Both the position numbers and the translations under genes were made by a program. From contig SLBZ01000035.1 in the NCBI GenBank assembly GCA_007126095.1, positions 1 through 49,985 on the forward strand: a stretch of 49,985 nucleotides of DNA, written 5' to 3'. The notes under the pieces are model-generated. The model did no database searches, was not told the origin of the DNA, and saw only the letters and a program-made list of their open reading frames with translations. Positions 34,695-43,943 of the stretch are shown here, piece by piece. This DNA is from Aquisalimonas sp. (GTDB lineage: Bacteria > Pseudomonadota > Gammaproteobacteria > Nitrococcales > Aquisalimonadaceae). Each line of letters starts with the position of its first letter. Positions within the stretch are counted from its first letter, which is position 1.

Positions 34695-35840
34695 TCAGCC
34701 TGCCGGCGTCGTCGTTGTCTCGTCGCGCAGCGCCATGACCCGCAGGTAGGCGCTGGCGCTCGCCATGTCCCGATAGCCGGCAACCGCTTCGCGCAGCGTG
34801 TCGCCGGGCAGCGGCGCGCGCAGGGAGGTATCCATGGCCGCCGCCATGGCCTCGGCGTCGCCAACCGGCACCAGCGGGCCGTAGCGGCCGCCATCCAGGA
34901 TCTCTCTGGGGCCGCTCGGGCAGTCGGTGGAGACGCTCGGGCACCCCAGTGCCAGCGCTTCCGTCAGCGCATTCGGCGACCCTTCCCAGGCGGAACTCAG
35001 CGTGAACAGATCCGCCTGCCGCAGCCAGGGATAGGGGTTGTCCTGAAACCCGGGCATGCTGATGCGGTCCGCGAGCCCGAGCTGCTGCGCCTGCTCCTCC
35101 AGCGCGTCCCGGTCCGGGCCTTCGCCCAGTATGATCAGGCGCGCGTGACGACTGGCCTGCAGCGTCGCGAACGCCCGCAGCAGGGTCGGGAAGTCCTTCT
35201 GTTTCGTGAGGCGTCCCATGGCCAGTATGACCGGTTCGTCACGTTCCGTGGACAGCCACGGGTGATCCACTGTCTCCTGCGCCAGATCCTCGATGGTGTC
35301 GGTCAGCACCGGGTTGCGAACCACGTGGATGCGCTCGCGGGCGACGCCGCTCGTCTCATGAACATCGGTGGCGACGCCGTCGGAGACAGCGATGAGGCCG
35401 TCTGCCCAGGGGTACAGGCGCCGGATCGGCGCGTAGCGCGCCCAGCGCTTCAGTGCCGGTGCCCCGGCGAGAGAGGCCGACAGGGTGTTGCCGAGCCGGA
35501 CGTACACACGGGTGTCGACGCCGGCCAGCCGGCGGGCCAGCAGGGCGGCGCGGCCGGCGCGGTCCTTTGCGGCAAGCAGGGCGCGCGGGCGCTCGCGGCG
35601 CAGATACTTCACCAAAGCCGGAACGGAAGTGCTCGCGTGTCTCGTGCCCAGCGGCACGTGGCGGACGGAGTCCGGTACGGCGCGAAAATGGCCGCCTTCG
35701 GTCTTGAGGGTGAGCAGGTCCGTCGGGCAGCCGAGTTCCGGAAAACGGCGAAGCAGGTTGAGGACCATGCGCTCAACGCCACCGTCACCGGAAAAGGAAA
35801 TCAGCACCGCCAGCTCCGGACGTTGGGCCCGCGTGCTCAT
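34695..35840 (-). CDS. Family 4 glycosyltransferase
   Basis: A 381-residue GT-B glycosyltransferase. The N-domain has the GDGGVERMVLNL loop; the C-domain has VILAMGRLTKQKDFPTLLRA and the GT4 donor-binding motif SAWEGSPNALTEALALGCP (E-x7-E). It adds a nucleotide-sugar-derived residue in glycan or lipopolysaccharide synthesis; donor and acceptor are unknown. No other glycan genes are nearby. The start is ATG at 35840; a -10-like TATGAT lies 35 bp upstream. Confidence 0.9.
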   Translation of the reverse strand: MSTRAQRPELAVLISFSGDGGVERMVLNLLRRFPELGCPTDLLTLKTEGGHFRAVPDSVRHVPLGTRHASTSVPALVKYLRRERPRALLAAKDRAGRAALLARRLAGVDTRVYVRLGNTLSASLAGAPALKRWARYAPIRRLYPWADGLIAVSDGVATDVHETSGVARERIHVVRNPVLTDTIEDLAQETVDHPWLSTERDEPVILAMGRLTKQKDFPTLLRAFATLQASRHARLIILGEGPDRDALEEQAQQLGLADRISMPGFQDNPYPWLRQADLFTLSSAWEGSPNALTEALALGCPSVSTDCPSGPREILDGGRYGPLVPVGDAEAMAAAMDTSLRAPLPGDTLREAVAGYRDMASASAYLRVMALRDETTTTPAG

Positions 35841-35926
35841 TCGTTATGCGTTCCCTGGCTTCGATCAGGGGCGAATCATACACGAATGGGGCCGAAAAGC
35901 TGAACGTGGCCGAGCTTGCCCGCCTC

Positions 35927-37108
35927 TCAGTCGAGACTCCACGTGTTGGTCGTGAGCGGCTCCGCCGGTCCGTCAGCCGTCACCCGCACGGTCTCGCTCA
36001 TGCCGATGCCCCAGCGGCCGGGCAGGCGCAGGCACAGGGGCAGGTGGAACACCATGTTCTCCCGGAACAGCGCATCCTTGCCGCGGGCGATGAATCCGGA
36101 TCCTTCCACCCAGGACGGCGGGAAACCGGCGCCGACGGTGTAGCCGTAGACCCCGGAGAAGAACGCCTCGTCCGCGATCGGCGCGAGTGCCCGGTCGGCG
36201 GCCGCGGCGGCGTCGTCGAAGGTGTAGCCGGGCCGCATGCCGTCCACCAGCGCCTCGTAGAGGGCCCGGCAGTGGTCATGGATACGTGCCATGTCGCCGT
36301 CGGCCCGCCCGTCGCAGATCCGGGTCCGCATCATCGGCGCGGTGTAGCGGCGCACGCAGGCGCCGAATTCCATAAACACGGGGTCCCCCGCGTCGATGCG
36401 GCACCCGTTGTGGTTGGTGTGAATAACGCTGCTGCGCACGCCCGTGGTGACAATGGGCTGCATGCTCATGAACTCGCTGCCCGCCGCAAGCATGGCCTGC
36501 GCCCCGGCGGCGGCGACGGCGCTGTCGCTGGCGCCGGGACCGATGGCCGCCTCGGCGGCGTCCAGCCCAGTGGCGGTGATGCGGGCGCTGGCCCGGAGGA
36601 GCGTGAGCTCCGCTGCGCTCTTGACCCGGCGAATCGGCGGCAGCAGGTCGGCGGCGTCGTGGAATCGGCTGCCCGGCAGCGCCGCGCGCAGGCCATCCAG
36701 CAGACCGGGACGGAGTCCGGGCTGCCAGGGGTCGTAACCGATATCGCCGCTGCCCTGCAGCAGGTCGATCAGATCGGGCAGGGGGCCGCCCGCGTCTTCC
36801 CATCGGTAGCCCATGAGATCGCTGACACGCGTGCACACCACCGCCGGGCCGGTCTCGATGGATGGCACCTGAAGCGCCGCGTAGCCGCGGCCGAGAACCA
36901 GGCAGGCGTGCACCGAAACCTCGAAGGTGCTGTAGCCGGTGAGGTAGTGGATATCCGCGGGTGCAGTGACGAGCAGGGCGTCGAGGCCGCGCCGGGCCAT
37001 GGCCTCCCGGACTTTCGCCTCACGCCGGTCCAGTTCATCCGCGGTAAAGGGGAGCTCGCTGCCGGCAAGGGCTGCATGCAGGGCATGGCGGTAGGCGGTG
37101 TAATCCAT
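35927..37108 (-). CDS. M24 (creatinase/ectoine hydrolase-like) protein lacking metal ligands
   Basis: A 393-residue pita-bread-fold protein. The N-domain is at about 20-160 (GLDALLVTAPADIHYLTGYS); the M24 domain begins near 165 with KSAAELTLLR. The two aspartates that bind metal in aminopeptidases are replaced by E247 in FMEFGA and A257 in YTAPMMRT. The usual GHGIG is YTVGAGFPPSW, while the last Glu survives in GMSETVRVT. This resembles metal-independent creatinase and the ectoine hydrolase DoeA rather than prolidase. AGGGAGG before ATG at 37108 fixes the start. Substrate is unknown; no ectoine or creatine genes are nearby. Confidence 0.83.
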   Translation of the reverse strand: MDYTAYRHALHAALAGSELPFTADELDRREAKVREAMARRGLDALLVTAPADIHYLTGYSTFEVSVHACLVLGRGYAALQVPSIETGPAVVCTRVSDLMGYRWEDAGGPLPDLIDLLQGSGDIGYDPWQPGLRPGLLDGLRAALPGSRFHDAADLLPPIRRVKSAAELTLLRASARITATGLDAAEAAIGPGASDSAVAAAGAQAMLAAGSEFMSMQPIVTTGVRSSVIHTNHNGCRIDAGDPVFMEFGACVRRYTAPMMRTRICDGRADGDMARIHDHCRALYEALVDGMRPGYTFDDAAAAADRALAPIADEAFFSGVYGYTVGAGFPPSWVEGSGFIARGKDALFRENMVFHLPLCLRLPGRWGIGMSETVRVTADGPAEPLTTNTWSLD

Positions 37109-37233
37109 GGCGCCTCCCTGGAGGGGGGTACGTGTCTTCGACTCGAGGATACCGGTGCGGCTTCCATGGCGGAAGATGCCGCGCGGAGTGTGGCAGAATG
37201 CTCGCCGGATCACGGTAGGGACATGAAACAGAC

Positions 37234-37701
37234 ATGAGCGAACACAATGAGACGACACCTCCGCCGCAGCCGGATCGCCGTCTGCCCTTGCTGCACGCCC
37301 TGCTGGCGGGTGTGGCCATCGCGCTGCTCCATGCGCCGTTTCTGGAAGTCGGCGACGGCCAGCTTCTCACGTTGATGGACATCAGCGGGGCCTGGGGCAT
37401 GGCGACCCTGGTGATTCTCGGCGTGCTGGCGCTGGCCGCAGTGCTCATGATCGCGGCGGATCGCGTGGGCTGGGGCAATGTGCTGGTGGTGGACATGATG
37501 ATCGTGCTGGGGTTGATTCCCCTGGTGCTCGGAATCGTGCTCAACTGGGAGGCGCCGGCCGCTGGTGTTGCCGGCTTTGCGTGGGGGTTCTGGGCCGCGA
37601 TCGTGCTGTTGATCGCCCGTTTCCCCCTGAGTATCTGGATCCGCAGTCATGCCGCCAAAGCGCAGGCCCAGGCCCGGGCCGGGGGCAGCGGTGATAGGTA
37701 A
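37234..37701 (+). CDS. Hypothetical four-helix membrane protein
   Basis: A 155-residue protein that I do not recognise. A Pro-rich cytoplasmic N-terminus (residues 1-18) is followed by hydrophobic segments at about 19-36, 52-73, 83-104 and 110-128, and a basic Ala/Gln-rich tail. The absence of charged residues in the helices gives no clue to transport or enzymatic function. It is divergent from the M24 gene and ends before a strong bidirectional hairpin. Start ATG 37234 has a weak GGTAGGGA element 17 bases upstream, so the exact start is uncertain. Confidence 0.75.
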   Translation: MSEHNETTPPPQPDRRLPLLHALLAGVAIALLHAPFLEVGDGQLLTLMDISGAWGMATLVILGVLALAAVLMIAADRVGWGNVLVVDMMIVLGLIPLVLGIVLNWEAPAAGVAGFAWGFWAAIVLLIARFPLSIWIRSHAAKAQAQARAGGSGDR

Positions 37702-37709
37702 GATGCACA

Positions 37710-37743
37710 CGTCATGGCAGGGCCGCGGTACCCCGCCATGACG
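37710..37743. terminator. Bidirectional hairpin between convergent genes
   Basis: CGTCATGGC pairs with GCCATGACG (9 bp), with an inner GGG/CCC extension, in the 52-bp gap between two convergent stops. Confidence 0.65.
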
Positions 37744-37753
37744 ATACTGGTGC

Positions 37754-38149
37754 TCAGGAGCGGTTCATGCCGATCCGGCCCGGGCCGGTGAACAGCAGCA
37801 CCACGGCGGTGAACAGGAAGAATGCCTGCAGCTCAATGGCCCAGCCCCCGTGCTGGCTCAGCATGAAGATCTCGTGGGAATGGGCAAGGAAGATGGCGAA
37901 TAGCATGTTGATGACGATCAACAGGGCGCCGATACCGCAGAACCAGCCGGCAATGATCATCAGCGGCGCGACCACTTCGCCGATGTAGACCCCGAAAGCC
38001 AGGAACTCGGGGAGGCCGGCGCCCGCCAGCATGCCCTGGATGCCACCGACGCCGCCAATCAGCTTGGCGATGCCATGGGGCAGCATGAGCAGCCCGAGCG
38101 TCAGGCGAAGCAGCAGTTTGCCCACATCGTCGTTGTGCAGAAAAGTCAT
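37754..38149 (-). CDS. DoxX family membrane protein
   Basis: A 131-residue inner-membrane protein with four helices. LLLRLTLGLLMLPHGIAKLI (12-31) and PEFLAFGVYIGEVVAPLMII (47-66) are the DoxX-family signatures; TFLH before helix 1 and a GGWAIELQAFFLF loop also fit. Such proteins are often tied to redox or thiol-stress systems but their activity is mostly undefined. AAGGA nine bases before ATG 38149 supports this start over longer upstream frames. Confidence 0.9.
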   Translation of the reverse strand: MTFLHNDDVGKLLLRLTLGLLMLPHGIAKLIGGVGGIQGMLAGAGLPEFLAFGVYIGEVVAPLMIIAGWFCGIGALLIVINMLFAIFLAHSHEIFMLSQHGGWAIELQAFFLFTAVVLLFTGPGRIGMNRS

Positions 38150-38362
38150 GCGTACGCGTCCTTGTTCTGAATTGGTGGATACAGCGTGATGGAGCACTGG
38201 ACTCCGGCACGTCGCCAGTGTCCATGAAGCCGCGGGGCCTGTCGACCGGCGACGCTGGTGTTTCCCGGCAGGATCTGGTGCCATAGGCGCTTGTGGCGAC
38301 CGGGGCGGTGCGCCAGCCCGACTATTCCCCTCATTAACATTGCAATCCCGAGGAGCAAGACG

Positions 38363-38827
38363 ATGCCAGCAGACGTTTTCAAGATGACTGTCACCCTGCC
38401 GCTGGAGAAGGCGCGGGCAATCATCGCCGGTAGTCTCGCGGAAGGCCGCCGCCGAGGCCTGCAGCCCCTGACCGTAGTGGCTCTGGATGCCGGAGGACAC
38501 ATCGTTTCCCTGGACCGCGAGGACGGATCCGGCAATATGCGCGTGGAGGTCGCTCGTGGCAAGGCGGGTGCGGCGCTCGGTATCGGAATTGGCAGCGGCG
38601 TCGTGGGTGAGCGCAACCAGGGGCGGGACGCGTTTCTCGCCAGCGTGGCCACGGCGTCCGGAGGCGAGTTCGTGCCGGTTCCCGGTGGCGTGCTGGTGCT
38701 TGACGAGGGCAGCCGGATTATCGGCGCCGTGGGTGTCAGCGGTGACGCCTCGCCCGAGGATCAGGCCTGTGCGGTTGCGGGTATCGAGAGCGCCGGTTAC
38801 AGCGCCGGGCTGGATGCCGCCGGCTGA
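38363..38827 (+). CDS. GlcG/HbpS heme-binding family protein
   Basis: A 154-residue protein of the DUF336 (GlcG/HbpS) fold. LTVVALDAGGHIVSLDREDG (about 35-54), KAGAALGIG and PVPGGVLVLDEGSRIIGAVG match the family core. Family members include the heme-binding HbpS and the function-unknown GlcG of the glycolate operon. There is no signal peptide, so it is cytoplasmic. GAGGAG before ATG fixes the start. The 213-bp gap before it shows no other gene. Heme binding is not shown by the sequence. Confidence 0.87.
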   Translation: MPADVFKMTVTLPLEKARAIIAGSLAEGRRRGLQPLTVVALDAGGHIVSLDREDGSGNMRVEVARGKAGAALGIGIGSGVVGERNQGRDAFLASVATASGGEFVPVPGGVLVLDEGSRIIGAVGVSGDASPEDQACAVAGIESAGYSAGLDAAG

Positions 38828-38841
38828 GGCAGTGCCGGTAG

Positions 38842-38870
38842 GGCGGATACGGCGCCGGGCCGTGTCCGTC
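38842..38870. terminator. Hairpin between convergent genes, REP-like head
   Basis: GGCGGATACGG and CCGTGTCCGTC pair over 11 positions including two G-U pairs. The hairpin is preceded by GTAGG, giving a GTAGGGCGGA head like the repeat family at 58-268. Confidence 0.5.
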
Positions 38871-38880
38871 GCCTGCGATG

Positions 38881-39813
38881 TCAGCGGGAGTGGGTCTCCC
38901 AGGCCATTGCCTGGCGGACCCGGAGCGGTGCGTCGGCCGTCAGTGCCGCGTCCCAGCGCACGGTGTCCTGTGGGAAAAGCACGATGACCGTGGACCCCAT
39001 GTTGAAGCGGCCCATCTCCGCGCCCCGTTCCAGGCGTGGAGGTTGCTCGTCGTAGCGCCAGCTGCGTACGCGCCGGCCCCTTGGCGGGGTGACTTCCCCC
39101 GCCCACACGGTTTCGATGCTCGCCACGTTGATGGCGCCCACCAGCACCATGGCCATTGGCCCCACCGCGGTGTCGAACAGGCAGGCGACACGCTCGTTGC
39201 GTGCAAACAGGGCCGGAACGCTTCTCACCGTGTGGCGGCCGACGCTGAACAACCGTCCCGGTACGTGCACCATTTCCCGCAGTGAGCCAGTGATTGGCAT
39301 GTGGACGCGGTGGTAATCCCGTGGCGACAGGTAGATGGTGGCGAAACTGCCGTGCCGGAACGGCGCCGCGCGGTCCGGTACGCCACCGAGGAGGTCGGTC
39401 AGGGAGTAATGCTGTCCCTTGGCCTGGATCAGGCTGTCGTCATCAATACGGCCCATGGCGCTCAGGGCGCCGTCGGCCGGTGCGCATACCGCATGGTCTT
39501 CCGCCGGCATGGGCCGCGCGTCGGGCTTCAGCGGGCGCGTGAAGAAGCTGTTGAAATCGGGGAATGCGCCCGCGTCCGGCGTCATTGCTTCGCTCATGTC
39601 CACGCCGAAATGGCGGATGAACAGCCGCGTCAGCGGCTTGCGGAACCAGGCCGCCCGCACGCGCGTCAGCCGGTGGATCAGGCGCGACACGGCGTGGTGG
39701 GGCAGCGGGTAGAGGGGCAGGGACTTCAGCCGGTCGGCCAACGATGGCCGGCCCTCGAGGTGGCGCTCCGGAGCCGGCCCGGAGCGCCCGTTGCCCGTTT
39801 CAGGATGAGCCAT
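38881..39813 (-). CDS. psd: Phosphatidylserine decarboxylase proenzyme
   Basis: A 310-residue PSD that makes phosphatidylethanolamine. It is self-cleaved between Gly and Ser of the MGST motif (usually LGST) near residue 275 to create the pyruvoyl group. The aspartate in APADGALS and the histidines in YHRVHMP complete the processing triad. Hydrophobic-basic segments near the N-terminus ([20 protein letters not shown]) fit membrane association. ATG 39813 overlaps the end of the SCO gene by 14 bp, indicating coupling. Confidence 0.94.
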   Translation of the reverse strand: MAHPETGNGRSGPAPERHLEGRPSLADRLKSLPLYPLPHHAVSRLIHRLTRVRAAWFRKPLTRLFIRHFGVDMSEAMTPDAGAFPDFNSFFTRPLKPDARPMPAEDHAVCAPADGALSAMGRIDDDSLIQAKGQHYSLTDLLGGVPDRAAPFRHGSFATIYLSPRDYHRVHMPITGSLREMVHVPGRLFSVGRHTVRSVPALFARNERVACLFDTAVGPMAMVLVGAINVASIETVWAGEVTPPRGRRVRSWRYDEQPPRLERGAEMGRFNMGSTVIVLFPQDTVRWDAALTADAPLRVRQAMAWETHSR

Positions 39814-40468
39814 GGAAGTCGACGATGGTCTTGAGGTCTTCGACGATCTCCGGCGCCCGGTGGGGCGAGCCGAACATGGCCTGGAACCGACCATCGGGGT
39901 TAACCAGCAGGACCGACGCGCCGTGGTCCACCGCGTAGTCCGTGCCGCCTTCTTCGTCGTGCCTGATGTGGGCTATACCCATGTCGCGCGCGAGCACGTC
40001 AATGTCGTCAAGCGCTCCGGTGACGCCCCGGAAATCGTCGCGGAAATTGGTGACGTAGGCCTCCAGGCGCTCCGGCGTGTCGCGCGCCGGGTCAACCGTC
40101 ACGAACACCGTGCGCACGTTGTCTCCCCTGCCTTCGTCCTCGAGCATTGCGTGGACCCGACTTAGCTCGGCCAGCGTCATGGGGCAGATGTCCGGGCAGT
40201 GGGTGAAGCCGAAGAACAGCAGCGTCCATTGGCCCTGAAGATCGGCATTGTCGAACGGCTCGCCGGAGTGGTCCACCAGCCGGAAATCGGTGATCTCGCG
40301 GCTGTTCTCGAGATAGGTCGCGCTCAGGTCATCATTCGCCAGCGTCGCCGGGTTGATCAGGGTGGTGGCGGCATACATCCCTCCCGCCAAGGCAACCCCT
40401 GCGGCGGCGATGGCCGCGAGCGTGAAAGCAGTTGTGCGGAGTCTGTTCATGGCGCGGAATTCTGTCAT
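39800..40468 (-). CDS. SCO1/SenC family copper-handling protein
   Basis: A 222-residue thioredoxin-fold protein with an N-terminal membrane anchor (about 12-34) and a periplasmic domain. The copper ligands C91 and C95 (THCPDICPM) and H182 ([11 protein letters not shown]) are present, as in proteins that metallate the CuA centre of cytochrome c oxidase. No oxidase genes are next to it. The first ATG (40468) has GAGG too close to it; ATG 40450 is an alternative start just before the anchor. Confidence 0.93.
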   Translation of the reverse strand: MTEFRAMNRLRTTAFTLAAIAAAGVALAGGMYAATTLINPATLANDDLSATYLENSREITDFRLVDHSGEPFDNADLQGQWTLLFFGFTHCPDICPMTLAELSRVHAMLEDEGRGDNVRTVFVTVDPARDTPERLEAYVTNFRDDFRGVTGALDDIDVLARDMGIAHIRHDEEGGTDYAVDHGASVLLVNPDGRFQAMFGSPHRAPEIVEDLKTIVDFHGSS

Positions 40469-40599
40469 AGCCTCGGATGGAAGGGAACGGCTGTCAGTGA
40501 TTGGATGCGCGTGGGCAGCAATCAGTTCAATCCGGAGGCAAGGCCAGGAGCGGATCAGTTATGATTGCGGGCTCGACGGTATTGCAATGGAGCCCGCCC

Positions 40600-41547
40600 A
40601 TGCTCGATCTCGACGAACCGCTCAGCTACCTGCGGACGCTGCGTGATTACGTGCGCTGGTCCGCCAGCCGTTTCCGCGAGGCGGGGCTGGTGTTCGGGCA
40701 CGGGACCGACAACGCCCTGGACGAGGCGGCGGCCCTGGTGCTGCACAGCGTGCATCTCCCGCCGGTAATCGACGATGACCTCTGGCAGGCGCGGGTGACG
40801 CCCAGTGAGGGCCGGGCGATTCTCGAGCGCGCCAAGCGCCGGATCGACGAGCGTCTGCCGCTGCCTTATCTGACCCGCGAGGCCTGGTTCGCCGGGCTGC
40901 CGTTTTACGTGGACAATCGCGTGCTGGTGCCGCGCTCGCCTATCGCCGAGCTGATCGAGACCGGCTTCGCGCCGTGGCTGGACCCGGACCGGGTTGAGCG
41001 TGTGCTGGATATGGGCACCGGCAGCGGTTGCATTGCCATCGCCTGCGCGCTGGCCTTCGACCACGCCGTGGTCGATGCGTCGGATGTCTCGGAGGAGGCC
41101 CTGGAGGTCGCCCGTATCAACGTGCAGCGTCATCAGCTCCAGGACTGGGTGCGTCTGCACCGGGCCGATGCCTTCGATGGGCTGCCCCGTGGTGAATGCT
41201 ACGAGCTGATCGTCGCCAACCCGCCGTATGTGGACGCCGGCGACATGGCCCAACTGCCCCCGGAGTATCGGCATGAGCCCCGCCTGGGGCTGGCGGCCGG
41301 CGACGATGGCCTGGATGTGGTACGGCGGATTCTGGCGGAAGCGCACCACTGGCTGGCGGAGGACGGCCTGCTCGTGGTGGAAGTGGGCAACAGCGCCGAG
41401 GCGGTCGAGGCGCTCTGGCCGCAGGCGCCAGTGGTCTGGATCGAGTTCGAACGCGGCGGACACGGTGTCTTCGCCATGACCGCGCAGGACCTGCGTGCCT
41501 GTGAAGGCCTGTTCGGGGCGCCTGCCCCTCACCAGCACAACCAGTAA
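40600..41547 (+). CDS. prmB: Ribosomal protein L3 N5-glutamine methyltransferase
   Basis: A 315-residue SAM-dependent methyltransferase that modifies a glutamine in ribosomal protein L3. The helical N-domain is followed by the SAM loop [13 protein letters not shown] (about 132-144) and the catalytic NPPY at 207-210. Distinction from PrmC rests on the TFYRR-like N-domain and on aroC following directly, as in pseudomonads. GGAG eight bases before ATG at 40600 sets the start; longer upstream frames are not conserved-looking. Confidence 0.93.
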   Translation: MLDLDEPLSYLRTLRDYVRWSASRFREAGLVFGHGTDNALDEAAALVLHSVHLPPVIDDDLWQARVTPSEGRAILERAKRRIDERLPLPYLTREAWFAGLPFYVDNRVLVPRSPIAELIETGFAPWLDPDRVERVLDMGTGSGCIAIACALAFDHAVVDASDVSEEALEVARINVQRHQLQDWVRLHRADAFDGLPRGECYELIVANPPYVDAGDMAQLPPEYRHEPRLGLAAGDDGLDVVRRILAEAHHWLAEDGLLVVEVGNSAEAVEALWPQAPVVWIEFERGGHGVFAMTAQDLRACEGLFGAPAPHQHNQ

Positions 41548-41557
41548 CGGATGCGCC

Positions 41558-42670
41558 ATGTCTGGTAATACCTTCGGAAAGATCTTTCAGCTCACGACCT
41601 TCGGTGAGAGCCACGGCCCCGCACTGGGCGCCGTGGTGGACGGCTGCCCCCCGGGGCTGGCCCTGACCGAAGCCGACCTTCAGCGCGACCTGGATCGCCG
41701 CCGGCCCGGCACCTCCCGCTATACCACCCAGCGCAGGGAGCCGGACCAGGTCCGTATCCTCTCGGGTGTCTTCGAGGGGCGCACCACGGGGACGCCCATC
41801 GGCCTGCTGATCGAGAACACCGACCAGAAATCCAAGGACTACTCCGAGATCGCGGCCACCTTCCGGCCCGGCCATGCCGATTACACCTACGCCCAGAAGT
41901 ACGGTGTTCGTGACTACCGCGGTGGCGGCCGTTCCTCGGCCCGTGAGACGGCCATGCGCGTGGCCGCCGGTGGTATCGCCAAGAAGTGGCTGGTGGAGCG
42001 GTTCGGTGTGCGCATCCGTGGCTACCTCTCCCAGCTCGGGCCCATCGAGCTGGGGCTGAAGGACTGGGGGGCGGTGGACCAGAACCCGTTCTTCTGCGGC
42101 GACCCGGGCCGGGTCGAGGAGCTGGAGCATTACATGGTCCGCCTGCGCAAGGATCTGGATTCGGTCGGTGCCCGGGTCACGGTGGTGGCCGAAGGCTGTC
42201 CGCCCGGCTGGGGTGAGCCCGTGTTCGATCGCCTGGATGCCGATCTTGCCCACGGGTTGATGAGCATCAACGCCGTCAAGGGCGTGGAGATCGGTGCCGG
42301 TTTCGCGTCCGTGTCCCAGCGCGGCACCGAGCACCGGGACGAGATTACCCCGGATGGCTTTCTCGCCAACAATGCCGGCGGGGTGCTCGGGGGGATTTCC
42401 ACCGGGCAGGATCTGGTGGCGTCCATCGCCCTGAAGCCCACGTCCAGCATCGTCACGCCGGGCCGTTCCATCAATACCGAGGGCCAGCCGGTGGAGGTGG
42501 TGACCAAGGGACGTCATGACCCCTGCGTGGGCATTCGTGCCACGCCGATTGCCGAAGCGATGATGGCGCTGGTGCTCATGGACCATGCGCTGCGCCACCG
42601 GGCCCAGAACGCCGACGTCAAGCCGCCATTGGCTCCGGTGCCCGCGGAACCCGGCCGGCGCGGCGACTGA
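41558..42670 (+). CDS. aroC: Chorismate synthase
   Basis: A 370-residue chorismate synthase, the last step of the shikimate pathway, using reduced FMN to remove phosphate from [22 protein letters not shown] (15-32), [17 protein letters not shown] (about 112-128) and the C-terminal [14 protein letters not shown] are the three family signatures. ATG 41558 gives the canonical MSGNTFGK start. It is 10 bp after prmB and 3 bp before the MFS gene, so the three are probably co-transcribed. Confidence 0.96.
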   Translation: MSGNTFGKIFQLTTFGESHGPALGAVVDGCPPGLALTEADLQRDLDRRRPGTSRYTTQRREPDQVRILSGVFEGRTTGTPIGLLIENTDQKSKDYSEIAATFRPGHADYTYAQKYGVRDYRGGGRSSARETAMRVAAGGIAKKWLVERFGVRIRGYLSQLGPIELGLKDWGAVDQNPFFCGDPGRVEELEHYMVRLRKDLDSVGARVTVVAEGCPPGWGEPVFDRLDADLAHGLMSINAVKGVEIGAGFASVSQRGTEHRDEITPDGFLANNAGGVLGGISTGQDLVASIALKPTSSIVTPGRSINTEGQPVEVVTKGRHDPCVGIRATPIAEAMMALVLMDHALRHRAQNADVKPPLAPVPAEPGRRGD

Positions 42671-42673
42671 CCG

Positions 42674-43855
42674 GTGGCGGCACCGGATCTGCCCTACTGG
42701 CGGCTGTCCGCCTTCTATCTGTTCTTTTTTGCGGTGCTGGGTGGCCTGGCTCCCTACTGGGGGCCCTACCTGGCCGCGGAGGGGTTTTCCGCGGCGCAGA
42801 TCGGTCAGCTCATCGCGATCCTGCACGCCACCAAGATCGTGGCACCCAACATCTGGGGCATGATCGCCGACCGCACGGGGCGCCGCATGGCGGTGGTCCG
42901 CCTTGGCGCGCTGGCGGCGATGCTGACGTTCACCGGTGTACTGCTGGGCAGCACGTTCTGGTGGATTGCGCTGGTGATGGCGCTGTTCAGCTTCTTCTGG
43001 AACGCGGCCCTGCCGCAGTTCGAAGCCAACACCATGAACCACCTGGGGCGGGCGGATCACCGCTACAGCCGGATCCGGCTCTGGGGCTCGGTGGGGTTCA
43101 TCATTTCCGTGGTCGGCTTCGGCGAGCTCATCGACCGCCTCGGCGTGCAGATCCTGCCCTGGCTGCTGCTGGTGATGTTCGCCGGGCTTTGGGTCGCGAG
43201 CCAGGTCGCGCCGGAAGCCAGGCAGCCGGCTCGGCGCTACAACAGCGACCCGATCCTCAGCGTGCTGCTGCGGCCCGATGTCATCGGCTTTTTTCTCGCC
43301 TGTTTTCTGCTCAAGGCGAGCCACGGGCCGTACTACGCATTCTTCAGTATTCACCTGGAGGAGGCGGGGTATAGCAGCAGCATGATCGGCATTCTCTGGG
43401 CCGTCGGTGTGGTGGCGGAAATCGTCCTGTTCCTGGTCATGCACCGGCTGTTGCCGCGCTTCGGAGCCCGTCTGCTCATGACCGTGGCCATGCTGCTGTC
43501 AGCGTTGCGCTGGGCACTGATCGCGCTCGCGCCGCAGCTGCTGCCCGTACTGTTGTTCGCCCAGGGGCTGCACGCCGCGTCCTTCGGCGTCTACCACGCC
43601 GTGGGGATCGCGCTGGTCAATCGCTACTTCGTGGGCAGCAACCAGGGCCGGGGCCAGGCGTTGTACAGCAGCATCACCTTCGGTGCCGGAGTGGCCGTGG
43701 GCAGCCTGTTCAGTGGGCTGCTCTGGGATGTGGTGGGCGGCAGTGCAACATTCTACATGGGGGCGCTGGTTGCCATTCTCGCCGCCGTCATCGCCGCCGC
43801 CAGTCTGCCCGGAAAAGACCCGGTGCAACGGACGGCCGACGCCCGTTCCGGGTGA
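42674..43855 (+). CDS. MFS transporter (HcaT/3-phenylpropionate-like)
   Basis: A 393-residue major facilitator with about 12 hydrophobic segments. The start DLPYWRLSAFYLFFFAVLGG and RIRLWGSVGFI near residue 137 place it in the MFS_1_like/HcaT branch. The pairing with aroC recalls pseudomonads, where a similar transporter follows aroC; the substrate is not known. GTG 42674 is the only reasonable start and lies 3 bp after aroC. Confidence 0.88.
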   Translation: MAAPDLPYWRLSAFYLFFFAVLGGLAPYWGPYLAAEGFSAAQIGQLIAILHATKIVAPNIWGMIADRTGRRMAVVRLGALAAMLTFTGVLLGSTFWWIALVMALFSFFWNAALPQFEANTMNHLGRADHRYSRIRLWGSVGFIISVVGFGELIDRLGVQILPWLLLVMFAGLWVASQVAPEARQPARRYNSDPILSVLLRPDVIGFFLACFLLKASHGPYYAFFSIHLEEAGYSSSMIGILWAVGVVAEIVLFLVMHRLLPRFGARLLMTVAMLLSALRWALIALAPQLLPVLLFAQGLHAASFGVYHAVGIALVNRYFVGSNQGRGQALYSSITFGAGVAVGSLFSGLLWDVVGGSATFYMGALVAILAAVIAAASLPGKDPVQRTADARSG

Positions 43856-43862
43856 CCGCGGA

Positions 43863-43891
43863 TTCATCGGGCACCGGGAATCCGTTATAAT
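43863..43891 (+). promoter_or_regulatory. Sigma-70 promoter of leuCDB
   Basis: A consensus -10 TATAAT (43886-43891) with TTCATC (43863-43868) 17 bp upstream. The leuC ATG is 53 bp downstream. A small palindrome, GAACC-GT-GGTTC (43912-43923), lies in the transcribed leader and could bind a regulator. No leucine-codon leader or attenuator is visible. Confidence 0.65.
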
Positions 43892-43943
43892 CGCGGGTTT
43901 GAGACCGAATTGAACCGTGGTTCGACCACTGCCAGGTGATCCA

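Noticed and set aside
37754..39106. 450-residue minus-strand protein extending DoxX upstream
   Set aside because: Only the last 131 residues are DoxX. The rest is low-complexity antisense of the GlcG/HbpS gene, and ATG 38149 has its own ribosome site.
41117..43444. 775-residue minus-strand open frame opposite aroC and the MFS gene
   Set aside because: Composition is His/Arg/Gly-rich without any motif, and both plus-strand genes are certain.
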